From Delia radicum (Eukaryota; Arthropoda; Insecta; Diptera; Anthomyiidae): a DNA stretch of 64,000 nucleotides. The notes beneath the pieces were generated by a model. It made no database searches. It saw nothing but the letters and a program-made list of their open reading frames with translations, and was not told where the DNA came from. Numbering within the stretch: the stretch's first letter is position 1; the number at the start of each line of letters is the position of its first letter. The stretch is from NCBI GenBank assembly GCA_021234595.1, contig CM037854.1, positions 241,665,657 through 241,729,656 on the forward strand, in the 5' to 3' direction. The translations under genes and the position numbers were made by a program. Positions 46,937 through 59,428 of this stretch are shown here, piece by piece.

Positions 46937-48326
46937 CCCGACGACAAAATTTTATATACACTCACTTGATATCATCATATATGCTTATATGTGTGGAAAT
47001 ATATTACGATATATGTTCATATCTTATTCTTATTTTATGAACATTTGTTAATATGACGTAATATATCATTGTTTCGTATGTTATATATTAGCATATCTTT
47101 TATATCAAATCATATGAAATAAATATAAATTTACATATGACCATATGTCCTACAATATATGATCATATGTAAGTGTATATGGTACAATTATGTAAGTGTA
47201 TATGGTACAATTAAGTGTATATGTACAATTATTACTTTTATATAATTTTTTAGTGATGTTTATAATTAGAATATATGTTTTGTAATGATTATTAATATTT
47301 TGTTATTCAAGTACTAAAAAACAATGTTATAATTATTAGGTTTTAAACCAACAAAATATAGACAAAAGAAGAACCAATGTACTCAACAATCTGTTAAATT
47401 TTATATGCCAACTGGTTTTAAGAGGAACAGTTTTTTAGAGCTTTTTTAATGCATATTTTTTAGTAAATAAATTTTGTGCTAATTATACAAACCTTATGCA
47501 GATAATACAACAGAAATTAACTTTAAAATTTAATTAAAATAGCTTAAAAGCATGCAAATTTCTTTAATTAAAAGTACTACTGTTAATATATATTTTGCGA
47601 AACTCTTTTAAAACTAGTTCAGGTTTTCAGAAGAACATGGATTCCAAAATTTCAATTTTAAAAATTAAATGGTGCGACTACAGGCAATATACTTTCTAAC
47701 ACTGATCCTATTTTGTGGTTAACAAAATAGTTGTTTTCAACAATTTGAAATTGCTGAACTACTAAATAAGAAGGTTTATCCTTCATACAAAATATCGCAG
47801 TGATAATACCGACCGTTAAGTTATTATTTTTAATTATTTTGTATAACAAGAACGTGAAAAGTTTGCTGTTTATTACTGCTCTAGAAAAAATATGTAAGTC
47901 TTTTACTTGAAAATTTTGGGGGAAAAATTTTGATTTTCTTCCTCGGTAAATGTTGTTTTTTTTTTTTTACATAGCGTTTTAAATTTATTATATGTTCCAA
48001 CTTCAGGTTCATCAATTTTTAGATTTTACATTATTTTTTAAAATCAATATTTATATGTTTTATTAATAAATTACAATTAGTACTTAGTTCGATTAAAATA
48101 AAAAGTACTGGTCTCTAAAACATTTAAATTTTTTTGTTAATTAAAAAACTTATTAGATAAAATTGTATCAAATTATATATAATTTGATGAAATTTGATAG
48201 ACCCATTTTCGGATCAAACTATACGAGATTAGATCCCATTTTTCGGATCAAATGAGATGTGATGTTTAGTTATATGTGATACAATATATAATCATATATG
48301 ATTATATCTAAACTTTTTTCGTCGGG
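46937..48326. mobile_element. Family E fold-back, about 1.39 kb
   Basis: CCCGACGA at 46937-46944 and TCGTCGGG at 48319-48326 are perfect inverted ends. Both flanks are rich in ATATGATCATATAT-type words (46975-47230 and 48160-48310). The middle (47250-48100) is ordinary AT-rich DNA, possibly host or further inserts. No ORF. Confidence 0.6.
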
Positions 48327-49385
48327 AGGTATATCTGCAAAATTTATCAACCATTTCGCAAAGGATCAAAGAATTTTTGTGCATAACTAAGCAAAACGTC
48401 AAATCTGAACATTATTTCGTGCAAAAAAGAAAAAAAAAATATTTTTTTTAATGCAAATGCATGTTTTGTTCAAATAATTAGTTTAAATTTGATTGTTTTT
48501 TTTTAAACATAATTTCGAAAAGCGTTCTACTTTTTACTTATTTTAAGAATCTTGTTAAATTTGTTAATAGTTTATTTAATTTAAAATCCAATTTTAAGTT
48601 TTGTCAATTCAAGACGTTTCTTGTAAGTATTTATTATATTCACATTTTAATTATCTTCAATGTGCAATGTTTTGCTTAGCAAATGAAAATATCTCCAGCT
48701 CCACTCTCACGTACCATTTGGGAATCAATGTTTTAGATTAAAAACCACGGTTACATTTGTTAAGGCACAACAATGTCAATTTATTTAACATTGCGTACGT
48801 GTTTACATTTCGTAAAAGTTAATAGGAATTACGGTTATACCTTCCGGATATAGATGTAAATGTAAAGAGGAAGTTGATATTTAGATATTGTAAAATAATG
48901 TTATCAATAATACAAGCATACAATAGCGATTCAAACATAGAGATAACAAAACTTAAATTATTGACAAACAAAAATACTCTAGAAATACTTTTTTTATATT
49001 TAAAACTGTATAAAACTTTTAGAGAAATTTGTTTATTAAATTTAACACTTTCTCTGACAAATTGTAGAGCCATTGACCATTTAAGAACTTTTTTGTACAA
49101 CTTTTTTCAAAAGTTTAAGTGTTTTTTTTTTTCTTTTTTGTTATTGTTGTGTTAGTTATATGTAGTTATTATTGTGCAAGTAAACTTTTTGACGCATTTC
49201 ACGTGAAACTTAGTAAAGCAACACTCCCCCTTTCCCCACAACATCGAGACTTGTATTGCAAATTTTATATAAAATGATTCACATACAAATTTTTTTTATT
49301 TTTTATGAACAATTTCTTTATAATGTTGTTGTCTAAATAAAAACAAAAAAGTTGTGAAATTTTGTATTATTATTTTTTATAGCAA
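48327..49385. other. AT-rich stretch, nothing recognised
   Basis: Two 93-codon frames on opposite strands (48819-49100 and 48874-49155) overlap almost fully. Neither shows a domain or normal amino-acid balance, so neither is called. Confidence 0.4.
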
Positions 49386-49934
49386 TAAAAACTGCAACGA
49401 CTTTCATGGAAATGCATGTTTGTAGTCAGTAGCCCAAAATAGATTTTGAGCAAATACTTTTTCGAATCAAAGACTTTGCAACAAAATGGCATTAATTTGT
49501 TATTGCATATTTTTTCATATTTGCTATATGTTTGCATTTTTTGCTATAAATGCATATGTTTGCATTTTTGTTGCATATTTTGCATATTTTCACTTTAATT
49601 GGATATTTTTGCATATTTTGTAAAAATTTAAAATAGGATTTAATTAAAAATAAACAAAAGAAAGCTCTTGTATCCATTAACATGGCATCTACTTGTCATA
49701 TGTTAGAAATGTATATTGTATTTCATTTTAAAACCAACGCGATCCAGAAATAAATCGATTTTGAAAATACAAAAAGATTTAAGTGCATATTTCTTTGATT
49801 TTTAGTGGCTATTTTTGGATTTTTTGTGATATAATAGGTTTTTTTTGTGATATTATAGTGCATATTTTAGATTATTACTGCATATTCTAAACACATATTT
49901 TAAATTTGTTAGTGAATGAAAGTCGCTGTCCTGG
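49386..49934 (+). mobile_element. GCATATTT-rich element, family G, copy 2
   Basis: The right end GTCGCTGTCCTGG is the diverged inverse of CCAGGGCAGTGAC. The left end is eroded (ACTGCAACGACTTTCATGG). GCAACAAAATGGCAT and the GCATATTTT series are collinear with 2036-2465 and inverse to 53518-54004. Confidence 0.7.
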
Positions 49935-51000
49935 TAATAAACAACAACATAATTCACATTCATCTTTCATAATAGAGGAAATTTCGTTGTAAATTTAATA
50001 CATTTGCAATGAAATTAATTCTTTTTAATTGTGTAATTATTATAAATTGTCCTTTATTATTTATTATATCTATTTTAAAAATTTTCAAATCAGGAACGAT
50101 GACAATAATGATGTTCAAACCAAATACTATTCTGCAATAGCAACATAATATATAATTATATACTTAAGATGTGTACCCAATATAGCAGAGCATAACATTG
50201 GGGAATTATAAAGTGAATGTGTGTGAGTGTAAACACTGTGGTTGTGGTGTGTGGGTATTCAATGATCATTGGGTTATAATGAACTTTGATTGCGCTTTTG
50301 CGTTAAGAGCCAATTTGTGGGTTTACATAAGCAGACAAATGTTTGTTAAACCAATTCAAATAAATTTAAAAAAAAAAATTATAATTTCTATCCGTATGTA
50401 TGTATGCAGCTCTTTTTCAATTCTGCTTCTACTGTGAAAAGATAATCAGATCTAACTTGACCTTACGGCAAGTACTACTCCATTATTTCAATACAAACTT
50501 TAGAGAAAAAAATTTTTATTTTTTCGTTTTCGGAAAATTGATTTTGCCTATTTTATTTAGAGTTTTCTAAGAGTTTTCAACGTCAATTTTGCCTTTTTTA
50601 AATTTTTGAGCTCTAAAGTAACATTTTCTTAAAGTTTTTGAAATGAAAATTGTATTTTTTTTTATCATATAATAAAATGTATTTTCTTAACTCTGGTTTT
50701 TAATGTTTTTTAATCTTATTTTGGATTAAGATAAAGAAAACATCCATTTTATAGGACTTAGTATTTGTTGTTGATGGGATAAGTTCTAGAAATTATTTTC
50801 CAAGATTTGCACTTTTTAACAAATACAATTTTTTCGATCTGTTACCACATTTTACTTATTGCATATATAAATTGTTTATTGCCAATACATTTTTAAGGTT
50901 TTTAAATTTAATAAATACGATTATTTTTAATCCTTAAATTTTCTATAAAAAAAAATAAGAAAACTGTATTGTTTTCTCGTTACTCTTTGCTGAAGTTGTA
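49935..51000. other. AT-rich stretch, nothing recognised
   Basis: 50200-50300 has a short GTGTGTGAGTGTAAAC / GGTTGTGGTGTGTGG patch. The frame 50198-50437 is unremarkable. Confidence 0.4.
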
Positions 51001-51560
51001 AGCAGCTGTTCAAACTTCCTAACAACTCATACAAGTTTCACTTTAACGGAAGTAATAACAATTCAGGCAAACAACCATACATTTATATTATCACCATGTT
51101 TGTAGCATGGCAGAACATGTATTTCCTTATTACCTGTTCGCTGTGTTTGTGTGTGTGTGTGAGAGTATTTTTGTTGAACATTAACCTTAACATTTTTGAC
51201 GCGTGTTTTGTGGTATGTTGTTGTGGTTGTGTGGTTGAACACAACAACAACAATAACATAACCACACCATCAACAACGTTGTGTACAAACTTCTGCCATT
51301 TACAGCATCAACAGGATTCACATCCATACTTGCTCTCTCGTATTGCTTCGTTTTTATTTTTAATATCCTTTGGCCGTATGGTTGTTGCAGTTCGTTCGCC
51401 AACAAACGAAGTTCTTGGCGCTCGTTTATTACAGGGTTCGGATTTTTCAAAAGTATATTTGATTGCTTGTCTTCTTATCTATGGTCGTTGAATGCTGGCA
51501 AAATTAGTTACGTTAAGGAATCCACTTGCAACGGTTGTTCTTTTTAATCGTTGGTTGTTA
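51001..51560. other. Compositionally unusual stretch, possible exon or regulatory DNA
   Basis: The least AT-rich few hundred bases in this part of the window, with a GTGTGTGTGTGTGAGAG tract (51145-51166) and CAACAACAACAACAATAAC (51241-51260). Open frames overlap on both strands: plus 51096-51491 (131 codons) and minus 51187-51450 (87 codons). The minus frame, from an ATG at 51450, has ordinary amino-acid balance for its first 55 or so residues before entering the CAA/GTT repeat. The plus frame starts in the microsatellite. No domain is recognised. A 5' exon or promoter region of an unseen gene is possible. Confidence 0.35.
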
Positions 51561-53517
51561 ATAAAAAAGTAACGACATTTTTAAGAACCGATTGGTTTAA
51601 CGGAAAATAATATTTTTTGAAATTGGACTTAAAATAGGTATATCTACGGGAATATTGTGAAATAAACTTAAGTGCATTTCTGATAAAATAGTATGCGTAA
51701 AAGTGATCTTCAAAAACCTACACCATTTATTTCATACTGTTTGATATTTAAGTCAGGAATCTTAAAGCATAATATTAGGAGTTTTGTGAAATTTTAGAGT
51801 GAAGTGCACTTTTAGAGTTGATTAAATCAAAAAAAGTTTTTACGTTTAAAGTGATCAATGACAGCATTAAAATATGCATGATCTACTGCAGTGGCGACAT
51901 TCTTTTGAAAAACTTGAGCTAATTAGAGAGATTTTTTATATTTACAATTGTTTGTGTTGCCACAATAGAAATTTAAAATTACACATGATGGTAATCAAAA
52001 TTACACATGTAATTAAAATTAATTAATAATTTTGTGTGTCCAAAGTCTTTTTTTTTTTTATTAGAAAATTTCTGAGAATGTGCCAAATTTCTTTTATAGA
52101 AAGTCCTTGAAATCAAAGGATATGAAAATCTAAATTAAAAAAGCGTAGAGAAAAGGAAGGTTTTTCTTTACGAAAATGTTTTTACACACATGGGTTTCAA
52201 TTGAAAAACATCTTTAATACGGTTTCTATTTATAAAAACATTTAATAGTCATGTTTGTAGATATCTATATAAAAAGAGGGATAATTCTATTAACAACAGT
52301 CCATAGAATGTACTGGTTTCATAGAAAGTTGTTAAAATATCTAGTCGTTTTTAAATGCATTAATTATAACAAAAAATAATCATCAAAATTTAAAAGCTGT
52401 CAATAAAGAAAACCATAATATAAAATTTATGAAAATAAACAATAATCTATATAAAATTAGAATTACACAAAAATTACACATGGATGCAAGTCAAAATTAC
52501 ACGCAATTTGTGTAATTATACAAGAAGTGGCAATGTAAGTGGCAAAGTAAGACTTAACGCTTTACGTATGTGGAATTTCCTAGGAATATATAAATATATA
52601 TGATGCTTCCGAAGCCAAATGCTAATCAACAGGAAAAATAAATCGTAGCAATGTAAAACTTACAGTTTAGATATTTTTCTAACTATGCAGAAAGTTTCAA
52701 AATATTTTGGAGAAAATATTTATTTTATGTTCACAGGTCATTGCAAATACGGGGTATAAATTATTTTTTTTTCTATAATTAGGAACAACATACGTATACG
52801 CAATGTAGTTCTTACACATGATTTTATTTTTATTTATTGTTTGATATTGATACTATTTAACAAATATTTTGTTTTCAAATTCGCTATTTAAATATTCTAT
52901 TGATATACTAAAAGTTCTACCATTTTACAAACTTGACATTATATTTGGGTTTTTAACCCGTAAATTCCACGGACGAAATTCGCGGGTATTTTGTAGATTT
53001 TTCACTTTCCGATTGCCAAAATATTGTATGGGATTCGCGGGAACTGCTAAACTAAAAATTTGTAAAAAAAATCAGAATATCCAGAAAATTTAAATCTTTT
53101 TAACTATTTGTATCAAATTTTGTTGAAATTCAATCATCAATTTATCAAATATATACAGCACATAGATATAAAATATTTTATTTCACTACATAAAAACGAT
53201 TTTTTTAAAAGTGTAATATTTAGAGTTATTTTTTAGTAAAATAAATGCTTAGAAATGTTGAAAAGTGACCTACCCAAGCAGTATAAAACAATCATTATTA
53301 ATCCAAAAGTCAAAAATAAATTTTGCTAATGATTACTAGACCTGCAGCTAGGAAATTATGTATTATTTTTCGAAAACATAAAGTTTCGAAAAATTTTGGA
53401 GCTTTTAAAAATGTTTTTTTAACACAAAATTTGTGTAAAAAACAGCTCCAGTATACATTTCAAAAGGATTCATCATTTTAAAAATTGTGTGTGGACATAT
53501 GAATCATGTTTTGTTAA
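51561..53517. other. AT-rich stretch, nothing recognised
   Basis: A phrase CAAAATTACACATGTAATTAAAATTAA and its variants recur around 51970-52020 and 52460-52520, perhaps two ends of an unresolved element. Frame 52869-53093 has no motif. Confidence 0.4.
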
Positions 53518-54004
53518 CCAGGGCAGTAAAAAACCAAAATATGTGTTCAAAATATCCACTTATCGAAATATGTACTGAAAACTTAAATATATGTACTAAA
53601 AATCTAAAAATAAGCACTAAAAATCAAAAAAATAAGCTCTTAAAATTTTTAAAAATAGATTTATTACCCGGGAAAATGAAATCCAATATAAATGTCTAAC
53701 AAATGAAAAATAGATGCTATGTTAAGGGTTAGAAATGATTTATTTTGTTATTTTTAACTAAATCATATATTATACTTTTAGAAAATATGCAATTAAATTG
53801 AAAATATGGAACAAATATAGCCAAAATATGCATTAAAATATGAATTTATAGCAAAATATGAATTTATAACAAAATATGCAACAATATGCAACAACAAATC
53901 AATCCCATTTTGTTGCAAATTCTTTGATTTGTATAAGTATTTGGTCTAAATATATTTTGAGCTACTAAAAAAAATATGCATTTGCGCGAAAGTCACTGCC
54001 CTGG
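53518..54004 (-). mobile_element. GCATATTT-rich element, family G, 487 bp with CCAGGGCAGT ends
   Basis: Perfect 10-bp inverted ends: CCAGGGCAGT at 53518-53527 and ACTGCCCTGG at 53995-54004. The interior on minus carries GCAACAAAATGGGATTGATTT and a run of GCATATTTT words, as in 49386-49934. CAGGG-type termini suggest hAT, but the flanks give no clean 8-bp duplication. The 70-codon ORF inside is incidental. Confidence 0.8.
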
Positions 54005-55212
54005 TAATCACAATTCAAAAAATAATAAAACACAAGTTTTTTTTCTCAGTTTTTTACATGAAAGTTTGACCCTAATACATTTTACAAACGATATCATCAA
54101 TAACTATTACACCTCTAATGCGCATTGAGGTAATTCATTGCGCACCAGTGCACATTAAAATAGGCAGTACAAAATAAAATTAAATACAACGAAAAGGACA
54201 CCGCATCATCATCATTTGAACAACAGCATTGGCCACCTATGACAACATATTATGCAAATTTTTTGTACCAGAAAATTGTGTTTATTCTATTTTATACAAT
54301 TACTTTACACAGACACTATTAAAAACAAACAAATACAACAGTGACAAAATAAAGCAAATATTAAAGTTCCGCCGAAGGTGTAAACTATGGCTGAAGTTTA
54401 AACTGAAGTGTTTATTTACTTTTCAAGTGATAGATCGTACGAAGTAAATGCTTTACTGAAATTTCCTTTAAATTAAACGGTTTTGTGAGATTTATATTTA
54501 TATTGCAGACCTAGGCCTGAATACATTTCCTTTTGGTCATTTTATTATTGACCTTTATATAGATTTTCTATATTCTCTCCTTTTTCAATATATTTTTCTT
54601 TTACATTTTTGTACTTTCTTCCCAATGGCAAAAAAAAAAATTAATCTGTCAAATAATTTTTGTATGAATTTTGATTTTTAATTTGACTTTTCTGCAGTTC
54701 GAATTTAAATATCATATATCAAATTAGGATCAACCAATCTGGTGACAAACTAAAGCAATAAAAAAGCAAGTGCAAACTTATTTTGGATCACTTTTCTCAA
54801 ATTTTAAAAAAAAAAAATTTTAAGAATTAAAAGAATTAAAAGAAAAAGCAAATGTGCATTAATAAAAAATTGCTATTGTGAGAAAATTGCTAATGCGTAA
54901 AAGTTTAGGTTTGCGAAAACTATTCCTTATAACTTTTTATTTTAGTATTTTCCACATTTACGATATTATTTGTTTTTTTGATATTACTCAAAATATAAAA
55001 ATATAATAAAGCATTATTTCGTGATGTTGGCATCAAAATTTTCAAAACAGGAGCATATTACGTGAAATTTATATTAAAAAATATTGCGTAGTAGTTTCGG
55101 TCCGCTTTTGCAACTTTAATGTTAAAAACGTGAAAAAGCATTTTTAGGAATTGCATTTTATGTGAAATGGTTTTCTTTCAAAATTATCTGATAAAACGAT
55201 ATTTATTACTTA
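54005..55212. other. AT-rich stretch, nothing recognised
   Basis: A short palindrome-rich patch (CTCTAATGCGCATTGAGG) at 54114-54131. The frame 54229-54447 has no motif. Confidence 0.4.
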
Positions 55213-56942
55213 TACTAGCTGTTTGTACCCGATATTGCCCGGGACTCAAATACTTTTAAAATAACACATATTAGAAACAAATTTTTAAAGCAAACTTTAA
55301 ACCTTAAAAAATATACCAATTTTTATCCGATTCCTTAGACTAATTATACCGCACGCCCAGGAACCCGCGCGATACCCCGCCTATCTCCACCCCAACCGCC
55401 GCCACCTCACATATTGCAGTGCTCCTCGTTTTTATAATATTGTCAAAATTCTTAAAGAATATAAGTATTTTAATTTAATTTTAAAGTTGTACTAAAGTAC
55501 ATGACAGATTATCATTTTATAATGATTATAAAAATTTTCTTTTAAATGTGTGCAATATTTTTTATAGAGAGTGAAAAATAACTAAATGGCTTAATATGCA
55601 GTTAATATATAGTTATTACTAGTGCTCAGAACGTCATTTAAATACATATATCTTTGGGAATCAACAAATATTTTAATGCATATTTCGTTATTTTTTGTTG
55701 CATCCTTTTCAATAAATGCATATTTTTGTATATTTTGCATTAAACTGCATGTTTTTAAAATATTTTAAGTTTTACTAAAAATAAATTTTGCCCACTTTAT
55801 AAATTTTCTAAATAAAATATATTTCAAATTCATACATACATTTTTTATCGCGAAAAGAAAAATAACAGAAAAATAACTAATTTTAAATTGTTTAACCACT
55901 TTTTAACACAAAAATTACTTAACTTATGGAAATAATATTGAAAACGATGCACATTTTTAAAATTTAAGTACATAATTTACGATTTTAAATACATATTTTA
56001 TGTACATTTCACACGAACATAAATGCATTAACTTCCGAACCCTAGTTGTTACAATTAGTTAAAAAAAATATACGGCGATTTTTTAAATTTTAAACTGAAT
56101 TTGGTGAAAAATTAATTTTTTTTAGGGAATATCCAAACTGGTCTCTATAAATATTATAAATTGTTAAACCTAAGCGACATTTGTTGAAGAAACACAATTT
56201 ATATTGCGAAAATCTTTAGTAGACTGTAGTAATCGATTGTTATATTTTATATACAAATTATTATTATATGTTTTTAAAGTATCTAATACAAATTTAGTTT
56301 TCAGAATGAAATAAAAATTATATTTCAAAATTTAAAATTTTTAACGAAATCTAAAGGAAAATAAAAATTTGTGTAGCAAAAGTAATGTGGGCTATGCAAA
56401 TTTCACTTGCCTTAGGAAAAGTGGGAGTGATCAATACAAATTGTATGGCAACCTTGCCTTTGGGAACAGGATATTGTGTACAAAGTTTTAGTGAAATCTG
56501 TTGTAAATGAATATAACAAACACACAAATTTTAAAAAAGCGGGCGTACAAATGGGCGTGGCCAATTAAAATAATGTGGCGATCTTGCATGGGGTATGAGG
56601 GTCATTTGTGCCAGTGAGTTCCAGTGGGAAAACAATGCTTTAGCTAAAGTAAAATAATGTATTAAAAAAATTTACAAAGAAGTGGTCGTACGAGTAGGCG
56701 TGGCCAACAAAAAGTATATAGTGACTTCGGCTGAGGTATTAAAATTAAATAAAATTTTATTATTAAAAACCAAATTATTATTTTTGTGTAAAAAGTGGGT
56801 GTGGCCGGTCTTTATTCTATCACTCCGGCCTTTCTTGGAGTGATAAGATAGAGTGTACCAAATTTCAGAAAAGTCCGTTAAAAAATAAAAATTTGTATAG
56901 CGAACAAACAAACAGAAAATTAATTTTATATATATAGATAGT
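55213..56942 (+). repeat. Old interspersed repeat, composite (ACTAGCTG... ATATATATAGAT)
   Basis: Begins TACTAGCTGTTTGTACCCG with a GCCCGGGACTC phrase and a GC-rich patch at 55352-55425. It ends with an AAATTTCAGAAAAGTCCGTTAAA phrase, GCGAACAAACAAACAGAAAA, then TTTATATATATAGATA. Between lie several GGGCGTGGCC-like phrases (56547, 56697, 56797). This terminal style is common in old interspersed repeats of insects, but I cannot assign a class. A block of GCATATTT words (55672-55750) inside may be a family G insertion. Confidence 0.5.
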
Positions 56943-56944
56943 AT

Positions 56945-57454
56945 TACACTCACTATATTTTGTCGTTAAAATCAAAGGAATATGTACTTTAAAACTACTA
57001 AGCATATAGTTAAAAACCGGTATATCCACTTTTCTTTTAAATCTAAAATTTGTCATTTATTTTTAACTATTAAAAAATTACTTGAAAATCTGTAAAACTA
57101 AAAGATTTTCTTTTATTTTTACAATCAAAAATCAAAAAAATATAAAAAACTCCCAAATCCGTAAAAATAACGATTTTATTTTATTTTAATTATCCCAAGA
57201 TATTAACAACACCAGTTTTCTTCAATTTTTTGGTTCAAATAAAGAATTTTTTTGTAAAAAGAAAATTTTTGATAAAAATAATAACTGGTACAGAAAAACA
57301 GTATTAAAGTGTAGTTTATTTTTCAATAAATCGTAAAATAAGTTTAAAAAAATATTTTTTTGTAGTTTAAATGTATATTCATTAAAAAACAAAGTTTACT
57401 GATTACTTTTTTAAATAAACTACAATCAGTAACTGTTAAAATGTTGTGAGTGTA
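56945..57454. mobile_element. MITE, family D, 510-bp copy
   Basis: TACACTCAC at the left and GTTGTGAGTGTA at the right, as in 3656-4251. The interior is AT-rich with ACTATTAAAAAATTACTTGAAAAT. No ORF. Confidence 0.72.
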
Positions 57455-58364
57455 CCGCTTACGTAATGATAGGTAAAAACTTAGCAAAAGAAATTTTACA
57501 AAAAATATTTCAATATTTTCTGGGATTTGCAACACCGCTTTCGGAAATTCAAACCATTTCTAAAAATTTGAATTTTGCTTTTTTAGTACTGTACACATTT
57601 AGGTATTAATCGTTTATCTCATATTTAGTTAACAATTGCAACAAATTTTACAGCAACTATACTGAAAACAAAGGTTTAAAATACTCAAAAACAATTTTAA
57701 AGAAAAATATGTATTTTAGAGAGAGTGGTTACCAAATCATTGTATAAGTAGTTGCACGCAAATTTGAATGCTTTTAAAAACGACTCCATCTAATAAAAAT
57801 AACTAGACTGACGACGAATTATAATGTGTTAAAATTTGTTGTGTCAGTATTAAACCACTCATGTGTTAGTAAAATAGTTCTTTGTGGAGTTATAAACATG
57901 ACAATTAATATTACTTATACGTTACGTATAATAATAAAATGAGCGACATTAAATATTGCTCATACGCAGAGCTATATAAAAACACAGTCATTAACAGAAA
58001 TTTAATTTCTTAAAATTATTTTTAAAAAATATTTACGAAACGTCGGTTATAAATGAAATAAATTTTAATTTTATATGCTTAACAGTCAACAATTTTTATG
58101 TCGAACTAACGTTTTAAGAGTTTGATATATTAAATTGTGATGCCCATTTAAGATATTTTCAATGAAAACGATCGAGTTGATATTAAAATTTTGAGTAGGA
58201 TATTATAGATTCCAAAACAAAAACGTCACTTTTCTATAAATTAAGAAATTTTTTTTACATGGGGCAACGCATTGTTTTGTATAATTCCATATATAAATTA
58301 AATTCTGCCAATCCAATTGCATATTTCCCGTCTAATAACGTATGGTATTTATAAAATATTGTAA
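57455..58364. other. AT-rich stretch, nothing recognised
   Basis: No gene-like signal or paired ends. Confidence 0.45.
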
Positions 58365-58372
58365 GATACAAT

Positions 58373-58758
58373 TAGTGTTCGACCGAACAGTTCGGCCAGA
58401 AAATGCATTTGGTCTGTATTCGGTATTTTAAAGCATTATGGACAAATTTGGCGGATGGAAAATGTTTATTGGGCTGATTAGATGCTATTTTGAGTGTCAA
58501 ATTTGAAGAAAAGTCTGTAGTTAAGCAATGAATTCACTGTTCGGAGTCAGAAACTTCGGCCAAATTGAAAATAGTTTGGCGGCCGAACTTTTAACTTTAT
58601 AGCTAAACTTCGGCTTTTCTCTTAAATTTTATACACAAAATCGAATTATATTGGCTCAACAAACATGTTTCCAATACCAAAATTTGTCATCATTGCCTCT
58701 AGATATCAAAAAACGGACAAAATATAGTTTTTTGGCCGAACTGTTCGGTCAGACACTA
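58373..58758 (+). mobile_element. hAT-like MITE, family F, 386 bp, 8-bp duplication GATACAAT
   Basis: Inverted ends of about 26 bp: TAGTGTTCGACCGAAC then AGTTCGGCCA on the left, and the same with two changes inverted on the right. GATACAAT lies immediately outside both ends (58365-58372 and 58759-58766). The interior has further TTCGGCC words and shares TAACTTTATAGCTAAACTTCG with the 190-bp copy at 45536. No transposase. Confidence 0.92.
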
Positions 58759-58970
58759 GATACAATTAAATATACCGTTTTACAAAAGATTAAAGTGGCA
58801 AGTAAAATTGTGTCTTACCATACATGATGCCATACTTAACTATGTTAAATTGTGCAAAACTGGATAACTTTATACAAGATTATATAATATTATTTTTACT
58901 CGGATTCCTCTATTTTTTACTTCACTGAAAACACTGTTCCCATAGCAATTAACCCCACCGAAGTAAAATA

Positions 58971-59179
58971 ATGAATCAGGGCTATGAACCAAAAAGCTTC
59001 AATAAGTTCGCCAACTCTCCATCAGGTGGCGAGCAACAACTGTTCTAAGACTTATCATCTCGCGCAATTACAGTGTTGCCATGTCTGAAGCCCTTCTTTC
59101 CCCACCTTTCATCTCTATACTATCCCTTTCCAAAGAAAGCAACACACTAAATATAGGAAGTATTTCCTGAGTGTTGCCT

Positions 59180-59215
<36 letters not shown>
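58971..59215 (+). mobile_element. SINE, 5'-truncated, with 27-base A tail
   Basis: Matches the minus-strand SINE at 18043-18311 from TATGAACCAAAAAGCTT onward: AAGTTCGCCAACTCT, GGCGAGCAACAACT, AAGACTTATC, CTGAAGCCCTTC, CCTTTCCAAAG, TTGCCTCTCTTT, then an A-run at 59186-59212. The tRNA-like head is missing. AGTAAAAT occurs at 58962-58969 and 59216-59223 and may be the target duplication; it is AT-rich and so weak. Confidence 0.85.
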
Positions 59216-59216
<1 letters not shown>

Positions 59217-59428
59217 GTAAAATTTTGATAACGTACTGATGCTTTTTTATGCATAATATGTATAATACAGTAAGCGAAATTTAAATAGTCGCATATAAGC
59301 TTTGTGGATTATTTATTTAATATGGTAGTAAGTTTTAGAACTTTGTATATAAAATTAATCATTAAAGGGTAAATTTACACAATATATGATATTATAATTA
59401 TAAACCTCATTTAACGGTACTTTTTCTA

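Noticed and set aside
48819..49155. Two 93-codon frames overlapping on opposite strands
   Set aside because: Low-complexity AT-rich translation on both strands; no domain.
51096..51491. 131-codon plus-strand frame
   Set aside because: Begins in a microsatellite and a cysteine/valine run from GTT triplets; kept only as part of an unexplained island.
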